From the NCBI GenBank assembly GCA_038562555.1, contig JBCFBK010000014.1, forward strand, positions 47,434 through 111,433: DNA of 64,000 nucleotides. The letters run 5' to 3'. Shown in pieces: positions 25,398 to 33,325 of this stretch. The stretch comes from JBCFBK01 sp038562555 (lineage in GTDB: Bacteria > Bacteroidota > Bacteroidia > Bacteroidales > Prolixibacteraceae). The translations under genes were made by a program, and so were the position numbers. Each line of letters opens with the position of its first letter. The first letter of the stretch is position 1. The notes beneath the pieces were generated by a model. That model was not told where the DNA came from, ran no database searches, and saw only the letters and a program-made list of their open reading frames with translations.

Positions 25398-26192
25398 ATG
25401 AGATTTAAGATCATTTTTAATCGTACCGGGAAGCAGCGGATGCTTCCAATGGATTATCAGTATTACCTGAGCGCATGGATTTACAAGGTAATTGGCAAAG
25501 CCGACAAGGAATTCTCCGAATTTCTGCATTCGGAAGGATACAGTGACGGGCACCGGCGATTTAAGCTTTTCAACTACTCTTCGCTCGATTTTGGAAAGCC
25601 GGTGTTGTGGAAAGATAAGAGTCTTTTCGAGATCAAGAACGACAGGCTAAGCCTGAAGGTATCGTTCCTTATGAGTGAAGCCGCGGAAAAGTTTATCATC
25701 GGGCTTTTTGATAATCAGGAAGCCTATATCGGCGATCAGTTCAACGGGCTTGAGCTGAGTGTTTCGCAGGTTGAGCGGCTGCCGGACCCGGAGATCAGTG
25801 AGACGATGCATTACCGTGCTGTTTCGCCGGTGGTGGTGAGCCGCTTAAGTGAAGGCGAGCAGTACGCGCAGTACCTTTCGCCCGAAGAGCCGGGCTATTC
25901 GGATCTGCTGCGGAATCATTTTGTAACTAAATACAGCACTGTACCTCACGCGGGGCCGCTGCCGGAGCAGTTTGAATTTAACTTCCGGCTGATGAGCGAT
26001 CCGCGGTCGAAGCTGGTGACCATGAAGCCCTATACCCCCCAGCAAAGCAAACTACGGGGATATGTTTACGATTTTGAACTCACGGCGCCGGAGGAGATTC
26101 ACAGGCTGCTGTTAGCGGCGGGTATGGAGAAGGGGTCAATGGGGTTTGGATGGTGCGAAATAGATGAAAAACTAGAATATGAAAAATATTAA
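25398..26192 (+). CDS. cas6: CRISPR RNA endoribonuclease Cas6 (first copy)
   Basis: 264 residues, full-length Cas6 with two ferredoxin-like halves. N-terminal FKIIFNRTGKQRMLPMDYQYY is followed by the helix AWIYKVIGKADKEFSEFLHS. Candidate catalytic histidines are His44 and His52. The C-terminal glycine-rich loop is MEKGSMGFGWCEI. It cuts the repeat of the precursor crRNA, leaving an eight-base 5' tag (here ATTGAAAC). The sampled line at 25801 is 58% GC against 35-38% in the interference genes, and a terminator separates it from them. It therefore belongs with the WYL gene and may be an older resident. Confidence 0.92.
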   Translation: MRFKIIFNRTGKQRMLPMDYQYYLSAWIYKVIGKADKEFSEFLHSEGYSDGHRRFKLFNYSSLDFGKPVLWKDKSLFEIKNDRLSLKVSFLMSEAAEKFIIGLFDNQEAYIGDQFNGLELSVSQVERLPDPEISETMHYRAVSPVVVSRLSEGEQYAQYLSPEEPGYSDLLRNHFVTKYSTVPHAGPLPEQFEFNFRLMSDPRSKLVTMKPYTPQQSKLRGYVYDFELTAPEEIHRLLLAAGMEKGSMGFGWCEIDEKLEYEKY

Positions 26193-26197
26193 AATTA

Positions 26198-26229
26198 AAA
26201 GCGGAAAATACAAACATACTTTCCGCTTT
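26198..26229 (+). terminator. Terminator between the WYL-cas6 pair and the interference operon
   Basis: AAAGCGGAAA (26198-26207) and TTTCCGCTTT (26220-26229) form a perfect ten-base stem with a 12-base loop, six bases after the first cas6 stop codon. Confidence 0.6.
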
Positions 26230-26410
26230 CCCGATGGGTTCGATTAGATACTTTGAAATATTCACTCTTTCAATTCCCGTAGCAAAAATGCACAAAAAAC
26301 CTAGGTAAGATAACATTGTTCACGATGATTTTCAAAGGGTCCTTTTTCTTAGCAGCTAAGATTAATTAAATTATTACTTTAAAATAATCACTAGGCATAA
26401 ATAATTTTCT

Positions 26411-26418
26411 TATATTTG
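26411..26418 (+). promoter_or_regulatory. -7 box of the interference operon
   Basis: TATATTTG fits TAnnTTTG exactly and lies 22 bases before the ATG of the second cas6. The upstream box is not clear. Confidence 0.5.
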
Positions 26419-26440
26419 CGATGATATTAAAAATATTAAT

Positions 26441-27097
26441 ATGAGAATCCATTTAAAGGTCACTTCAACCAACCAAGTCATTCCGTTTGACCACCAACCA
26501 TTGTTAACAGGGACTATTCACAAATGGCTGGGATGGAATGATGAGCATGGGAATGTATCGTTATACTCTTTTTCCAGGCTTGAAGGGGGTAAACTAACGC
26601 CGGAAGGGTTACAATTTGAAAGAGGAGCATCTTTCTTCTTCAGTGCTTTCTCCCCTGATATGATTCGGAAAATCATTGACGGGATCCGAGATGAACCGGA
26701 TATGTTTTATGGGCTGAAAATATCAGAAATTCTTCTACAAGAAATCCCTGATTTTTCAAACAGGGAATTATTTTTTCCGGCCAGTCCGATTTTTATTAAA
26801 AGGCGAGTTTCGAATCAAATTGAACATATCCTTTTTGATGATCCTCGGGCAAGTTCCTTTTTAAAAGAGACGCTTCAAACTAAAATGGATAAAGCCGGAA
26901 TCACTGATGATTCCTTTGAGATTAACTTTGAAATAAATCACTCCAGATCCGGGACAAAAAAAATTAATTACAACGGGATCCAGAACCGGGCGAGTTGGTG
27001 TCCGGTAAGCATCAAAGGTAAACCCGAGATTAAACTGTTCGCCTGGAATGTGGGTTTAGGAAATTCGACAGGCATCGGCTTTGGGGCAATTAAGTAA
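26441..27097 (+). CDS. cas6: Cas6-like endoribonuclease (second copy)
   Basis: 218 residues, unlike the first copy except for family features. N-terminal MRIHLKVTSTNQVIPFDHQP with helix LLTGTIHKWLGWNDEH; histidines at 18, 27 and 36 are candidates for catalysis. The C-terminal glycine loop is NVGLGNSTGIGFGAIK. A typical signature of the short Cas6 of Bacteroidota systems. It is the first gene of the operon with cas5, cas3, cas8-like and cas7, has its own promoter and shares their low GC. Two Cas6 proteins beside one array may mean that one handles the array and the other a different RNA, or that one is redundant. Confidence 0.88.
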   Translation: MRIHLKVTSTNQVIPFDHQPLLTGTIHKWLGWNDEHGNVSLYSFSRLEGGKLTPEGLQFERGASFFFSAFSPDMIRKIIDGIRDEPDMFYGLKISEILLQEIPDFSNRELFFPASPIFIKRRVSNQIEHILFDDPRASSFLKETLQTKMDKAGITDDSFEINFEINHSRSGTKKINYNGIQNRASWCPVSIKGKPEIKLFAWNVGLGNSTGIGFGAIK

Positions 27098-27133
27098 CAA
27101 TAATCAACCCTCGTAAATTTAAAAATCATAAGT

Positions 27134-27679
27134 ATGTTATATGTGGTAAAATATTTGGGGCCGTTCGGGTTTATAAAGCCTTGGACAGCAGTGAGAGATA
27201 GTAAGACCTTCAGTCAGCAGTTTCTTACCCCTTCCATTATCGAGGGAATTCGGCAAAAATTAGAGGTCACTTCGATTGTTCGGCACAAATTATCCTATTC
27301 TTCAATCAATGTGCAACAAGAGCAAACACAAACCCGTGGATGGGAAAAGAAATCACAATTAAAGATGATGGTTCGCAATCAGTCTATACTCGAACGTGGA
27401 GTGATGATCGATCCTATTCTTTATTTGGCTTTTGAAAATGTTGAAGATGCTGAAAAAAGTGCAAAACAACACATTTGCCTGTGTCGAAACGAAGATGTTT
27501 TGCTTCCGGATACTGAAATACTGGAAATGGAAGAATCCGAATTTGATCAACTGACTGGCTTTGAACTTTGCTTTGGTGAAAACGAAAAATCTTTTTTGGT
27601 AGGTTTCAATCGCTTTGATGAAACGAAACCAATGTACGGTTGGTTAGAAATCACCGGAAAACCAGTAATTGGAATGTAA
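27134..27679 (+). CDS. cas5: Cas5, Cascade subunit
   Basis: 181 residues. The N-terminus YLGPFGFIKPWTAVRDSKTF followed by LTPSIIEGIRQKLEV has the Cas5 layout (Gly-Pro, Arg/Lys-rich turn, then the Pro-Ser-x-Ile-x-Gly helix start). Cas5 caps the 5' tag of the crRNA next to Cas7 and the large subunit. It is shorter than many Cas5 proteins, as in the Porphyromonas-type (PGING) set. Its TAA shares a base with the ATG of cas3 (TAATG), a sign of coupled translation. Confidence 0.85.
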   Translation: MLYVVKYLGPFGFIKPWTAVRDSKTFSQQFLTPSIIEGIRQKLEVTSIVRHKLSYSSINVQQEQTQTRGWEKKSQLKMMVRNQSILERGVMIDPILYLAFENVEDAEKSAKQHICLCRNEDVLLPDTEILEMEESEFDQLTGFELCFGENEKSFLVGFNRFDETKPMYGWLEITGKPVIGM

Positions 27680-29820
27680 TGAATGATTTTGACCACATAT
27701 TAGCCAAAGGCGATCAGAATGGAAAAACACCATTGACAAAACATTTAACTGAGGTTGCCAAACTTGCAGAGATTGTTGCGCTGAATCTTGGTTTGGATAC
27801 GACAATTGCAAGAAGGGGGGCCATCCTGCACGACATCGGTAAAGCAAGTACTCTTTTTCAACAAACTTTAAACGAGAATTTTCACCGACCTCCTGACTTT
27901 ATCTTTCGTCATGAAATAGCATCATTGTTCTTTATTTCACTGTTAAAGGAGGAAGAAAAGCATCCCATTATCGATATGATTGTTGCACATCACAAATCAA
28001 TCTATCAGGATGCCGGAGGAAAAGGAATACTCGATATGGTTGAAAATGATGAGGATTGTCTTTCCCGGCATTTGAAGAATTTCGAAACATGGAGCAAAGA
28101 CGCATTATCAATTTTATCCTTCCTTGGATTTGAAACGATCCCAATTCCGATTCAACAAGCGGAAGCCAACTTTTGGGAGGTTGTGAATTATTGTGAAACA
28201 AAAACGTATGGCTATTCTCAATGGAAAGGCGTTTTAATCGCGGCCGATCATCTGGCTTCGGCTATGGAGGGATATTCAGATACACTTTTGACGCGATTAT
28301 ATATCCAACCTGATTTAAGCTATTATCATTCCCGAAAGAGTGAATTGTACCCGTTGTCCTTACTTCCTGTGGATGATGAAAGATTACATACTATGGTAAC
28401 TGCCCCTACTGGTGCAGGGAAAACCGATTTCCTGATTCGAAGATGTAAAGGACGGATATTTTATACGCTTCCTTTTCAGGCATCCATCAATGCCATGTAT
28501 GAGCGAATAAAAGACGATTTGAAAGATACGAATGCCGATGTAAGGTTACTTCATGCCGCCTCAAGCATTAAGATGGAAAACGGAAAGGTCGAAGAGAAGA
28601 TTTTGCAGAGGCATATCGGAGCTTCTGTAAAAGTCCTCACGCCTCATCAATTAGCTTCTCTGGTATTTGCGACCAAAGGTTACGAAGCGATGATTGCTGA
28701 TATAAAAGAATGCGATGTTATTTTAGATGAAATTCATACTTATTCGGAAACCACACAAGCTATTGTGTTGAAAATCGTCGAAATCCTTTGCAATATTGGG
28801 TGCAGGATACATATTGGAACTGCCACAATGCCAACTGTTTTATACAATCGGTTGATCGATATTCTGGGTGGAAAAAAGAATGTTTGCGAGGTAAGTCTGC
28901 CTGATAATATCTTAAATACATTCGACAGGCACATCATTCATAAAGCCGATTCGATTGAATCACTGCAAAATGTAATCGATGATGCTGTTAACCAAAAACA
29001 AAAGATTTTACTGGTATACAATCAAGTAAAACGATCTCAAAAGTTGTATAAAACCCTGACAGAAACCTACCCCAACGTACCGGCGATGTTGATACACAGC
29101 CGGTTCAAAAGAGGAAATCGTAGCCAGCTTGAGAATGATCTGAGAAATATTTACAATAAAAGTTCAGAGGCATGTCTGGTTGTTTCTACGCAAGTAGTAG
29201 AAGTCAGCCTAGATATTAGTTTCGATCTGATGATAACCGAATGCGCACCCGTCGATGCGCTAATACAACGATTTGGTCGGATTAACAGAATAAGAACCTC
29301 AGATACAATTGGGCACTACAAGCCAATTTATGTACTTAATCCACCAACCGAGAAAGCTGATGCTCTACCTTATGGGTTAGACGTTTTGCAACGCACCTAC
29401 GAAGCTTTGCCCAATGGCGAATTATTAAAAGAGAAGAATTCTCAGGATTTAATTAATCTGGTTTATCCCGCTATCGAATTTGTAGATATCGACTTGAGCT
29501 CGGTTTTCAAAGACGGTAAATGGAAAATAAAAGAACTTTGGCACAACCCAAAGTCCGCGCTTTTGGAAACCCTTGATATTGATTCTGTCACTTGCATTGA
29601 AGAAGCCGACAGGGAATTCTATGAAACAGCCTACTATGCAGAACAGGCAAAATTAGAAATTCCGGTTTCTTACCGATCTGTTGCTTACCGGAGTTTAGAT
29701 AAATCGACTGCTGGTTCTCGTCCGTTTATCATTCCTTCAAAAGCTTATGATCCTAAACTCGGCTTTCTAACTGAGTTTGCAAAGCCCGAATTCTATGATG
29801 TTACTAAACGATTTTTTTAA
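27679..29820 (+). CDS. cas3: Cas3 helicase-nuclease
   Basis: 713 residues. The N-terminal HD nuclease domain has the metal pair His51-Asp52 in ILHDIGKAS, with RHEIASLFF and VAHHKSIYQ as further metal histidines. The SF2 helicase has Walker A TAPTGAGKTDF (near 240), DEIH (near 350), a TATMP motif III and QRFGRINRIR as motif VI (near 530). It unwinds and cuts DNA bound by Cascade. Start fixed by the TAATG overlap with cas5 at 27679. All key residues are present, so the interference step should be active. Confidence 0.96.
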   Translation: MNDFDHILAKGDQNGKTPLTKHLTEVAKLAEIVALNLGLDTTIARRGAILHDIGKASTLFQQTLNENFHRPPDFIFRHEIASLFFISLLKEEEKHPIIDMIVAHHKSIYQDAGGKGILDMVENDEDCLSRHLKNFETWSKDALSILSFLGFETIPIPIQQAEANFWEVVNYCETKTYGYSQWKGVLIAADHLASAMEGYSDTLLTRLYIQPDLSYYHSRKSELYPLSLLPVDDERLHTMVTAPTGAGKTDFLIRRCKGRIFYTLPFQASINAMYERIKDDLKDTNADVRLLHAASSIKMENGKVEEKILQRHIGASVKVLTPHQLASLVFATKGYEAMIADIKECDVILDEIHTYSETTQAIVLKIVEILCNIGCRIHIGTATMPTVLYNRLIDILGGKKNVCEVSLPDNILNTFDRHIIHKADSIESLQNVIDDAVNQKQKILLVYNQVKRSQKLYKTLTETYPNVPAMLIHSRFKRGNRSQLENDLRNIYNKSSEACLVVSTQVVEVSLDISFDLMITECAPVDALIQRFGRINRIRTSDTIGHYKPIYVLNPPTEKADALPYGLDVLQRTYEALPNGELLKEKNSQDLINLVYPAIEFVDIDLSSVFKDGKWKIKELWHNPKSALLETLDIDSVTCIEEADREFYETAYYAEQAKLEIPVSYRSVAYRSLDKSTAGSRPFIIPSKAYDPKLGFLTEFAKPEFYDVTKRFF

Positions 29821-29831
29821 ACCCACGTACC

Positions 29832-31145
29832 ATGATTGCTGCAAACATTGGAAGAGTCTTTCTTCGTGCTTATAATGAGAAAAATCAAAGCAACTACACA
29901 GCTAAAGCATTTTTTATTGAAAAATATTATAAAATATTTTATAACCACAACAAATATTTAATGTCGGCAGGGAATTCGCCCTTGGAAAATCCGAAGATTA
30001 GCTGGGACAAAATGAGAAGCGGCCAGATTCCCTATGAAACTGTAGAAAAAAGGGATCACCGCTTTACTAAGACAATTCAGAAGATTGAAAACGAGCCTGC
30101 CGATGCAAGTATTGCCATTGGGTTTCCATCATTAGACTTGACAGCAACCACCTCGGGTCAGATCACCAACATGGATTTACCTTTAAAAGAAGATGATGTT
30201 TACTTATCTTGGATCGGCAGTGGCTTTGGCATTGGTGTACAAAGTGGATTATCCATTTTTTTCAGCAATAAACAAATTCTGTTAGATTTATACGACGGGT
30301 GGCAACTCTATCGGGATTTTCTAAACAAGACACCCAATTTAAGGGGAAACCAAATCAATACATGGAATGGCCAGTGGATTGCTCACCGATATAACGCAAA
30401 AACATACGACCACTCTGATCCAACAGCTTCATTTTCTCCGTTTGGATCAATGAAAGATGGTGGGCTAGAGGTGATCTCTCAATCATGGACTACTGTATTG
30501 GTCGGTATTGCCCGCAATTATCCCGAATCATTTTTAACAGGCTATATCTACAGCTTAGGGCAAACCAATATTACCGTTGGCTTTGTTCCTTTTGAACTTC
30601 CCAGAATAAGACAGCCTTACGAATTGTATTCCAAATATTTCGGCACCACCAAAATTGAACAAGTGGAACAATTGTTCGGTACTGCTTTCGGATTTACAAA
30701 AGCTTGCCAAATGGGAGCTATTGGAATTAACTCACTGGAACCGAAAGGATTTAGAGATTGTCTAGACAAAGGCGTTGTTCCGAAATACAATAAAACTGAC
30801 GAAGAAAAAACAATCAATTTTAACACTTATCAAATATGGTTATTAGCTATGCTGAATAATGAACAATTATGGGAACATGCGCAACAGATTGCGAAAACCC
30901 TCAACAGTTACTCAATTAGTGAAACCAATGCAAGAAAGGTAAAAAGCCAAGAAGTTGCAAATTTATTGGCTTCAGTAAACAAAAAGCAGTTTATCGATGG
31001 GTTGACAGCCATTGTAAAAGGAAGTCAAAGCGTTGAACAATTAGCAAAGATAGCGGAACTAATCAATGTTATGCCCATTGACAATGTTCCTTACTTCCTA
31101 ACCCTCATCCGTTTTCAATACGCAATAGAAAATAAAAAAAATTAA
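29832..31145 (+). CDS. Cas8-like large subunit of Cascade
   Basis: 437 residues between cas3 and cas7, where the large subunit stands in the Porphyromonas-type (PGING, Csp2) gene order. Seen: N-terminal IGRVFLRAYNEKNQSNYTAK, a mixed middle part with VYLSWIGSGFGIGVQSGLSIFF and SQSWTTVLVGIARNYPES, and a helical C-terminus (SVEQLAKIAELINVMPIDNV) as in the small-subunit-like bundle fused to Cas8. Large subunits diverge fast, so the call rests mainly on position and length. No separate small subunit gene is seen. Its role would be PAM reading. Confidence 0.75.
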   Translation: MIAANIGRVFLRAYNEKNQSNYTAKAFFIEKYYKIFYNHNKYLMSAGNSPLENPKISWDKMRSGQIPYETVEKRDHRFTKTIQKIENEPADASIAIGFPSLDLTATTSGQITNMDLPLKEDDVYLSWIGSGFGIGVQSGLSIFFSNKQILLDLYDGWQLYRDFLNKTPNLRGNQINTWNGQWIAHRYNAKTYDHSDPTASFSPFGSMKDGGLEVISQSWTTVLVGIARNYPESFLTGYIYSLGQTNITVGFVPFELPRIRQPYELYSKYFGTTKIEQVEQLFGTAFGFTKACQMGAIGINSLEPKGFRDCLDKGVVPKYNKTDEEKTINFNTYQIWLLAMLNNEQLWEHAQQIAKTLNSYSISETNARKVKSQEVANLLASVNKKQFIDGLTAIVKGSQSVEQLAKIAELINVMPIDNVPYFLTLIRFQYAIENKKN

Positions 31146-31155
31146 ACATGAAATT

Positions 31156-32214
31156 ATGAATCCTTACATTTATTTAAGAGCGTTGAAACATGCCGAGCAT
31201 ACTGTATTTTGTGTACAAGATGGTCAGAAAACCTATTTTGATCCACAGTTTAACCGTGTTGTCGCCTATTCAAGCGGTCAACAAGTAAAACGATCCATTC
31301 TAGATTCCCTGACATCCAATTTGAATGTTCAGATGGCACCAATTACATTCAATTACAATGTTAATGCTAAAAAAGAATTGGAGAATAAAGAACCGTGGTC
31401 ACCTTGCGACCCAACCTATATCGACCAATTACTTGGAGGATGGATGCGAGCTGGTGATGGTGTTACCGTAAAGAGGAGAAGTCCGATGTCAATATCAGCA
31501 ATGCGCCCTATTCACCCGCTTCTTGCCGGAACAGATAAAGAGAACCTTACTTTCGACCGGAGTGATAAACCCGATCGCAATCCAGTTAATGTGAGATTGG
31601 GCGATAAACTGTTGACAGATGACGAAATTGACGAATTCTTGACCACAAACAACCGCACACTTCCCCGAAGAAACTGGATTCCTGATAATGTAAGAACAGG
31701 TGGTTTGTTTGTTTATGATGTAGCAATTGACCTTCGCACCCTGTTTTGCGTTTCGGTCAATCAGCATGAGCCTGAATTATCAAAAGAAAGGATTGAAGAT
31801 TTGAAATCTAAAGGATGGATTGAGAGTGAAAATGTATTTGGAAAATGTTTGGTTTTGCCAAAAAATGAACGGGAAAAAGTAATACCTGCCTTAGCAAGCG
31901 CACTGCTTAATTGGAGAATTACTTCAAACCAAGCCCGCACGTTCAGTTTGATGGAAACATTGGCAATAGCAATAAGCGACAATGCCAACAAACTCGCCGG
32001 TGCAATCAGGGCCAAATTAATTGATGATGGCGAAAAACCAAAAGCTAAGCCTATCATTGATGAAACAGCAGGGGCCGATATTTTTGTTACTCTTCCTTGT
32101 TCAAATTATGTGGTAACCGTGAATGAAAGCGCCAATGCGATTGAGCAGGCAGAGCAGAAGCTCATCGATTTAATGATGGCTTTCGATTACGAGCATCAGG
32201 TGGCTTTAGCCTAG
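31156..32214 (+). CDS. cas7: Cas7, Cascade backbone (Csp1/DevR-like)
   Basis: 352 residues. DevR/Cas7 features: N-terminal NPYIYLRALKHAEHTVFCV, then SSGQQVKRSILDSL (the G-x-x-K/R-x-S motif near residue 45), a thumb-like insertion rich in charged residues, YDVAIDLRTLFCVS, and NQARTFSLMETLAIAIS in the C-terminal half. Several copies coat the crRNA spacer. The gene ends the interference block. A strong hairpin and then the hicAB insert follow it, interrupting the usual step to cas4. Confidence 0.9.
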   Translation: MNPYIYLRALKHAEHTVFCVQDGQKTYFDPQFNRVVAYSSGQQVKRSILDSLTSNLNVQMAPITFNYNVNAKKELENKEPWSPCDPTYIDQLLGGWMRAGDGVTVKRRSPMSISAMRPIHPLLAGTDKENLTFDRSDKPDRNPVNVRLGDKLLTDDEIDEFLTTNNRTLPRRNWIPDNVRTGGLFVYDVAIDLRTLFCVSVNQHEPELSKERIEDLKSKGWIESENVFGKCLVLPKNEREKVIPALASALLNWRITSNQARTFSLMETLAIAISDNANKLAGAIRAKLIDDGEKPKAKPIIDETAGADIFVTLPCSNYVVTVNESANAIEQAEQKLIDLMMAFDYEHQVALA

Positions 32215-32220
32215 TTTCTA

Positions 32221-32252
32221 ATCCTGGCAGGTTGATAAAAACCTGCCAGGAT
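32221..32252 (+). terminator. Strong hairpin after cas7
   Basis: ATCCTGGCAGGTT (32221-32233) and AACCTGCCAGGAT (32240-32252) are a perfect 13-base inverted repeat with a six-base loop. No T-run follows, so it may end transcription on its own or protect the 3' end of the interference mRNA. Confidence 0.55.
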
Positions 32253-32269
32253 TGTCACGGAAGAAGGAA

Positions 32270-32301
32270 CTCCCAATCATGTTGCGATATCATAATCGAA
32301 C
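32270..32301 (+). repeat. Possible decayed CRISPR repeat upstream of hicA
   Basis: The first nine bases CTCCCAATC equal the start of the array repeat, and the end AATCGAAC resembles its end AATTGAAAC; the middle does not match. Length is 32 against 30. This may be chance. Confidence 0.3.
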
Positions 32302-32357
32302 TAAGAAATAATGGGCAGGAAATAGGTTGAAAGACTTCAAAAAAGTAAATTATTTTT

Positions 32358-32365
32358 TACCTTTG
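32358..32365 (+). promoter_or_regulatory. -7 box of hicA
   Basis: TACCTTTG fits TAnnTTTG, 17 bases before the hicA ATG. It gives hicA its own promoter inside the cas cluster, after the hairpin. Confidence 0.5.
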
Positions 32366-32382
32366 AATCAATTTAGGTCCTG

Positions 32383-32565
32383 ATGAAAACAAGTGAAATG
32401 ATTCGACTTATTGAAAAGGATGGCTGGATTCTTATTCGACAAACCGGCAGTCATAGAGTTTACCGGCATTCTTTGAAAACCGGGACAGTCATTCTACCTG
32501 CTCATGGATCTAAAGAGCTAAAGAAAGGCACTGAAATGTCGATTAGAAAGCAGGCGGGGATTTAA
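32383..32565 (+). CDS. hicA: HicA mRNA interferase toxin
   Basis: 60 residues, the whole dsRBD-like HicA fold: MKTSEMIRLIEKDGWILIR, the catalytic histidine in TGSHRVYRH (residue 24), and ILPAHGSKELKKGT before the last helix. HicA cleaves mRNA independently of ribosomes and is held by HicB. It lies between cas7 and cas4, with its own promoter. The next gene, hicB, starts 188 bases later instead of the usual few, and a CRISPR repeat lies in that gap. No key residue is missing. Confidence 0.93.
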   Translation: MKTSEMIRLIEKDGWILIRQTGSHRVYRHSLKTGTVILPAHGSKELKKGTEMSIRKQAGI

Positions 32566-32706
32566 ACCGGCTGCATAAATAAAGGTTAGCGCCTCGACAA
32601 GAGTCTATAATCGGTTTTATGGCATAAGAGTTGATCAGGGAATCTGATCACATTGTTACCAAAACAGGAACTAAGGTGCACCGGCCGCCGAGAAGTGACA
32701 TTGTTG

Positions 32707-32736
32707 CCTCTAATCGCACCATACTGGAATTGAAAC
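32707..32736 (+). CRISPR. Solitary CRISPR repeat between hicA and hicB
   Basis: 26 of 30 bases equal the array repeat, in the same orientation. The last 19 bases (ACCATACTGG and AATTGAAAC) are identical, including the eight-base tag ATTGAAAC. Differences are at repeat positions 2, 3, 5 and 11. It ends 17 bases before the hicB ATG. Cut by Cas6, the downstream RNA would begin ATTGAAAC and carry the hicB start codon at base 26. There is no second intact repeat near it. Confidence 0.93.
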
Positions 32737-32753
32737 GAGTAAAAATTAGAACG

Positions 32754-33158
32754 ATGAACAAAATAACAGCAATTGTGGAAAAAACTGATACGGGTTATTC
32801 GGCTTATCTGCCCGATGTTCCCGGGGTCGCCACAGCCGCTGACACTTATAGTGAACTACGGGAAAATGTCCAAGGGGCAATCAATCTGTATGTAGAAACA
32901 GCGAATGAGTACAAAGAGGAAATTCCGGATATATTAAAATCCGAATACATTATTGAATTCAAGTTTGATATTCAGCCATTCATGGAATGGATGTCCAAAG
33001 TGATGTCTCAAAGAGGACTTTCCGAAATAGCAAATATGAACGAAAGCTTATTGTCTCAGTACGCATCGGGGAAGAAGAAACCCGGGCCAAAACAGTTGAA
33101 GAGAATTGAACATGCTATTCACCGGTTCGCAAGTGACCTGAAAGCAATCTCATTTTAA
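32754..33158 (+). CDS. hicB: HicB antitoxin with C-terminal DNA-binding domain
   Basis: 134 residues. The N-terminal HicB domain of partly degraded RNase H fold is ITAIVEKTDTGYSAYLPDVPGVATAADTYSEL, with the helix VQGAINLYVETANEY. The C-terminal helix-turn-helix (about 80-130) reads MEWMSKVMSQRGLSEIANMN and LSQYASGKKKPGPKQLKRIE, which should bind the hicA promoter. Start set at the ATG at 32754. The frame is open further upstream through the CRISPR repeat to a TTG at 32631, but HicB proteins begin with this beta strand. Its leader carries the CRISPR repeat. Confidence 0.92.
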   Translation: MNKITAIVEKTDTGYSAYLPDVPGVATAADTYSELRENVQGAINLYVETANEYKEEIPDILKSEYIIEFKFDIQPFMEWMSKVMSQRGLSEIANMNESLLSQYASGKKKPGPKQLKRIEHAIHRFASDLKAISF

Positions 33159-33325
33159 ATCGAAGATCGGCGGTTCAAGGGTATGCACCTTACACACCTG
33201 AACCCTTACACATGAAAACCAGGTTTTTCAGAAGAAGATTCATCCGGAACTATTATCTTGGGTGACGATTTTGAATTGCTGTTTGAAGGATCTCAAAATA
33301 GCTCATTTACTAAGCGCGCATTTTC

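Noticed and set aside
32345..32365. Match of the hicB-leader guide (positions 3-12, 9 of 10) to the complement of the hicA -7 box
   Set aside because: The first two seed positions mismatch, the flank is CAA rather than CCN, and the region is a run of A/T, so chance is the better explanation.
32631..32753. Upstream TTG start extending hicB by 41 residues through the CRISPR repeat
   Set aside because: HicB proteins begin at the beta strand encoded from 32754, and the extra residues are only the translated repeat and its flank.
33159..33325. Possible terminator after hicB (GGTTCA...TGAACC)
   Set aside because: Only six pairs with competing alternatives and no T-run.
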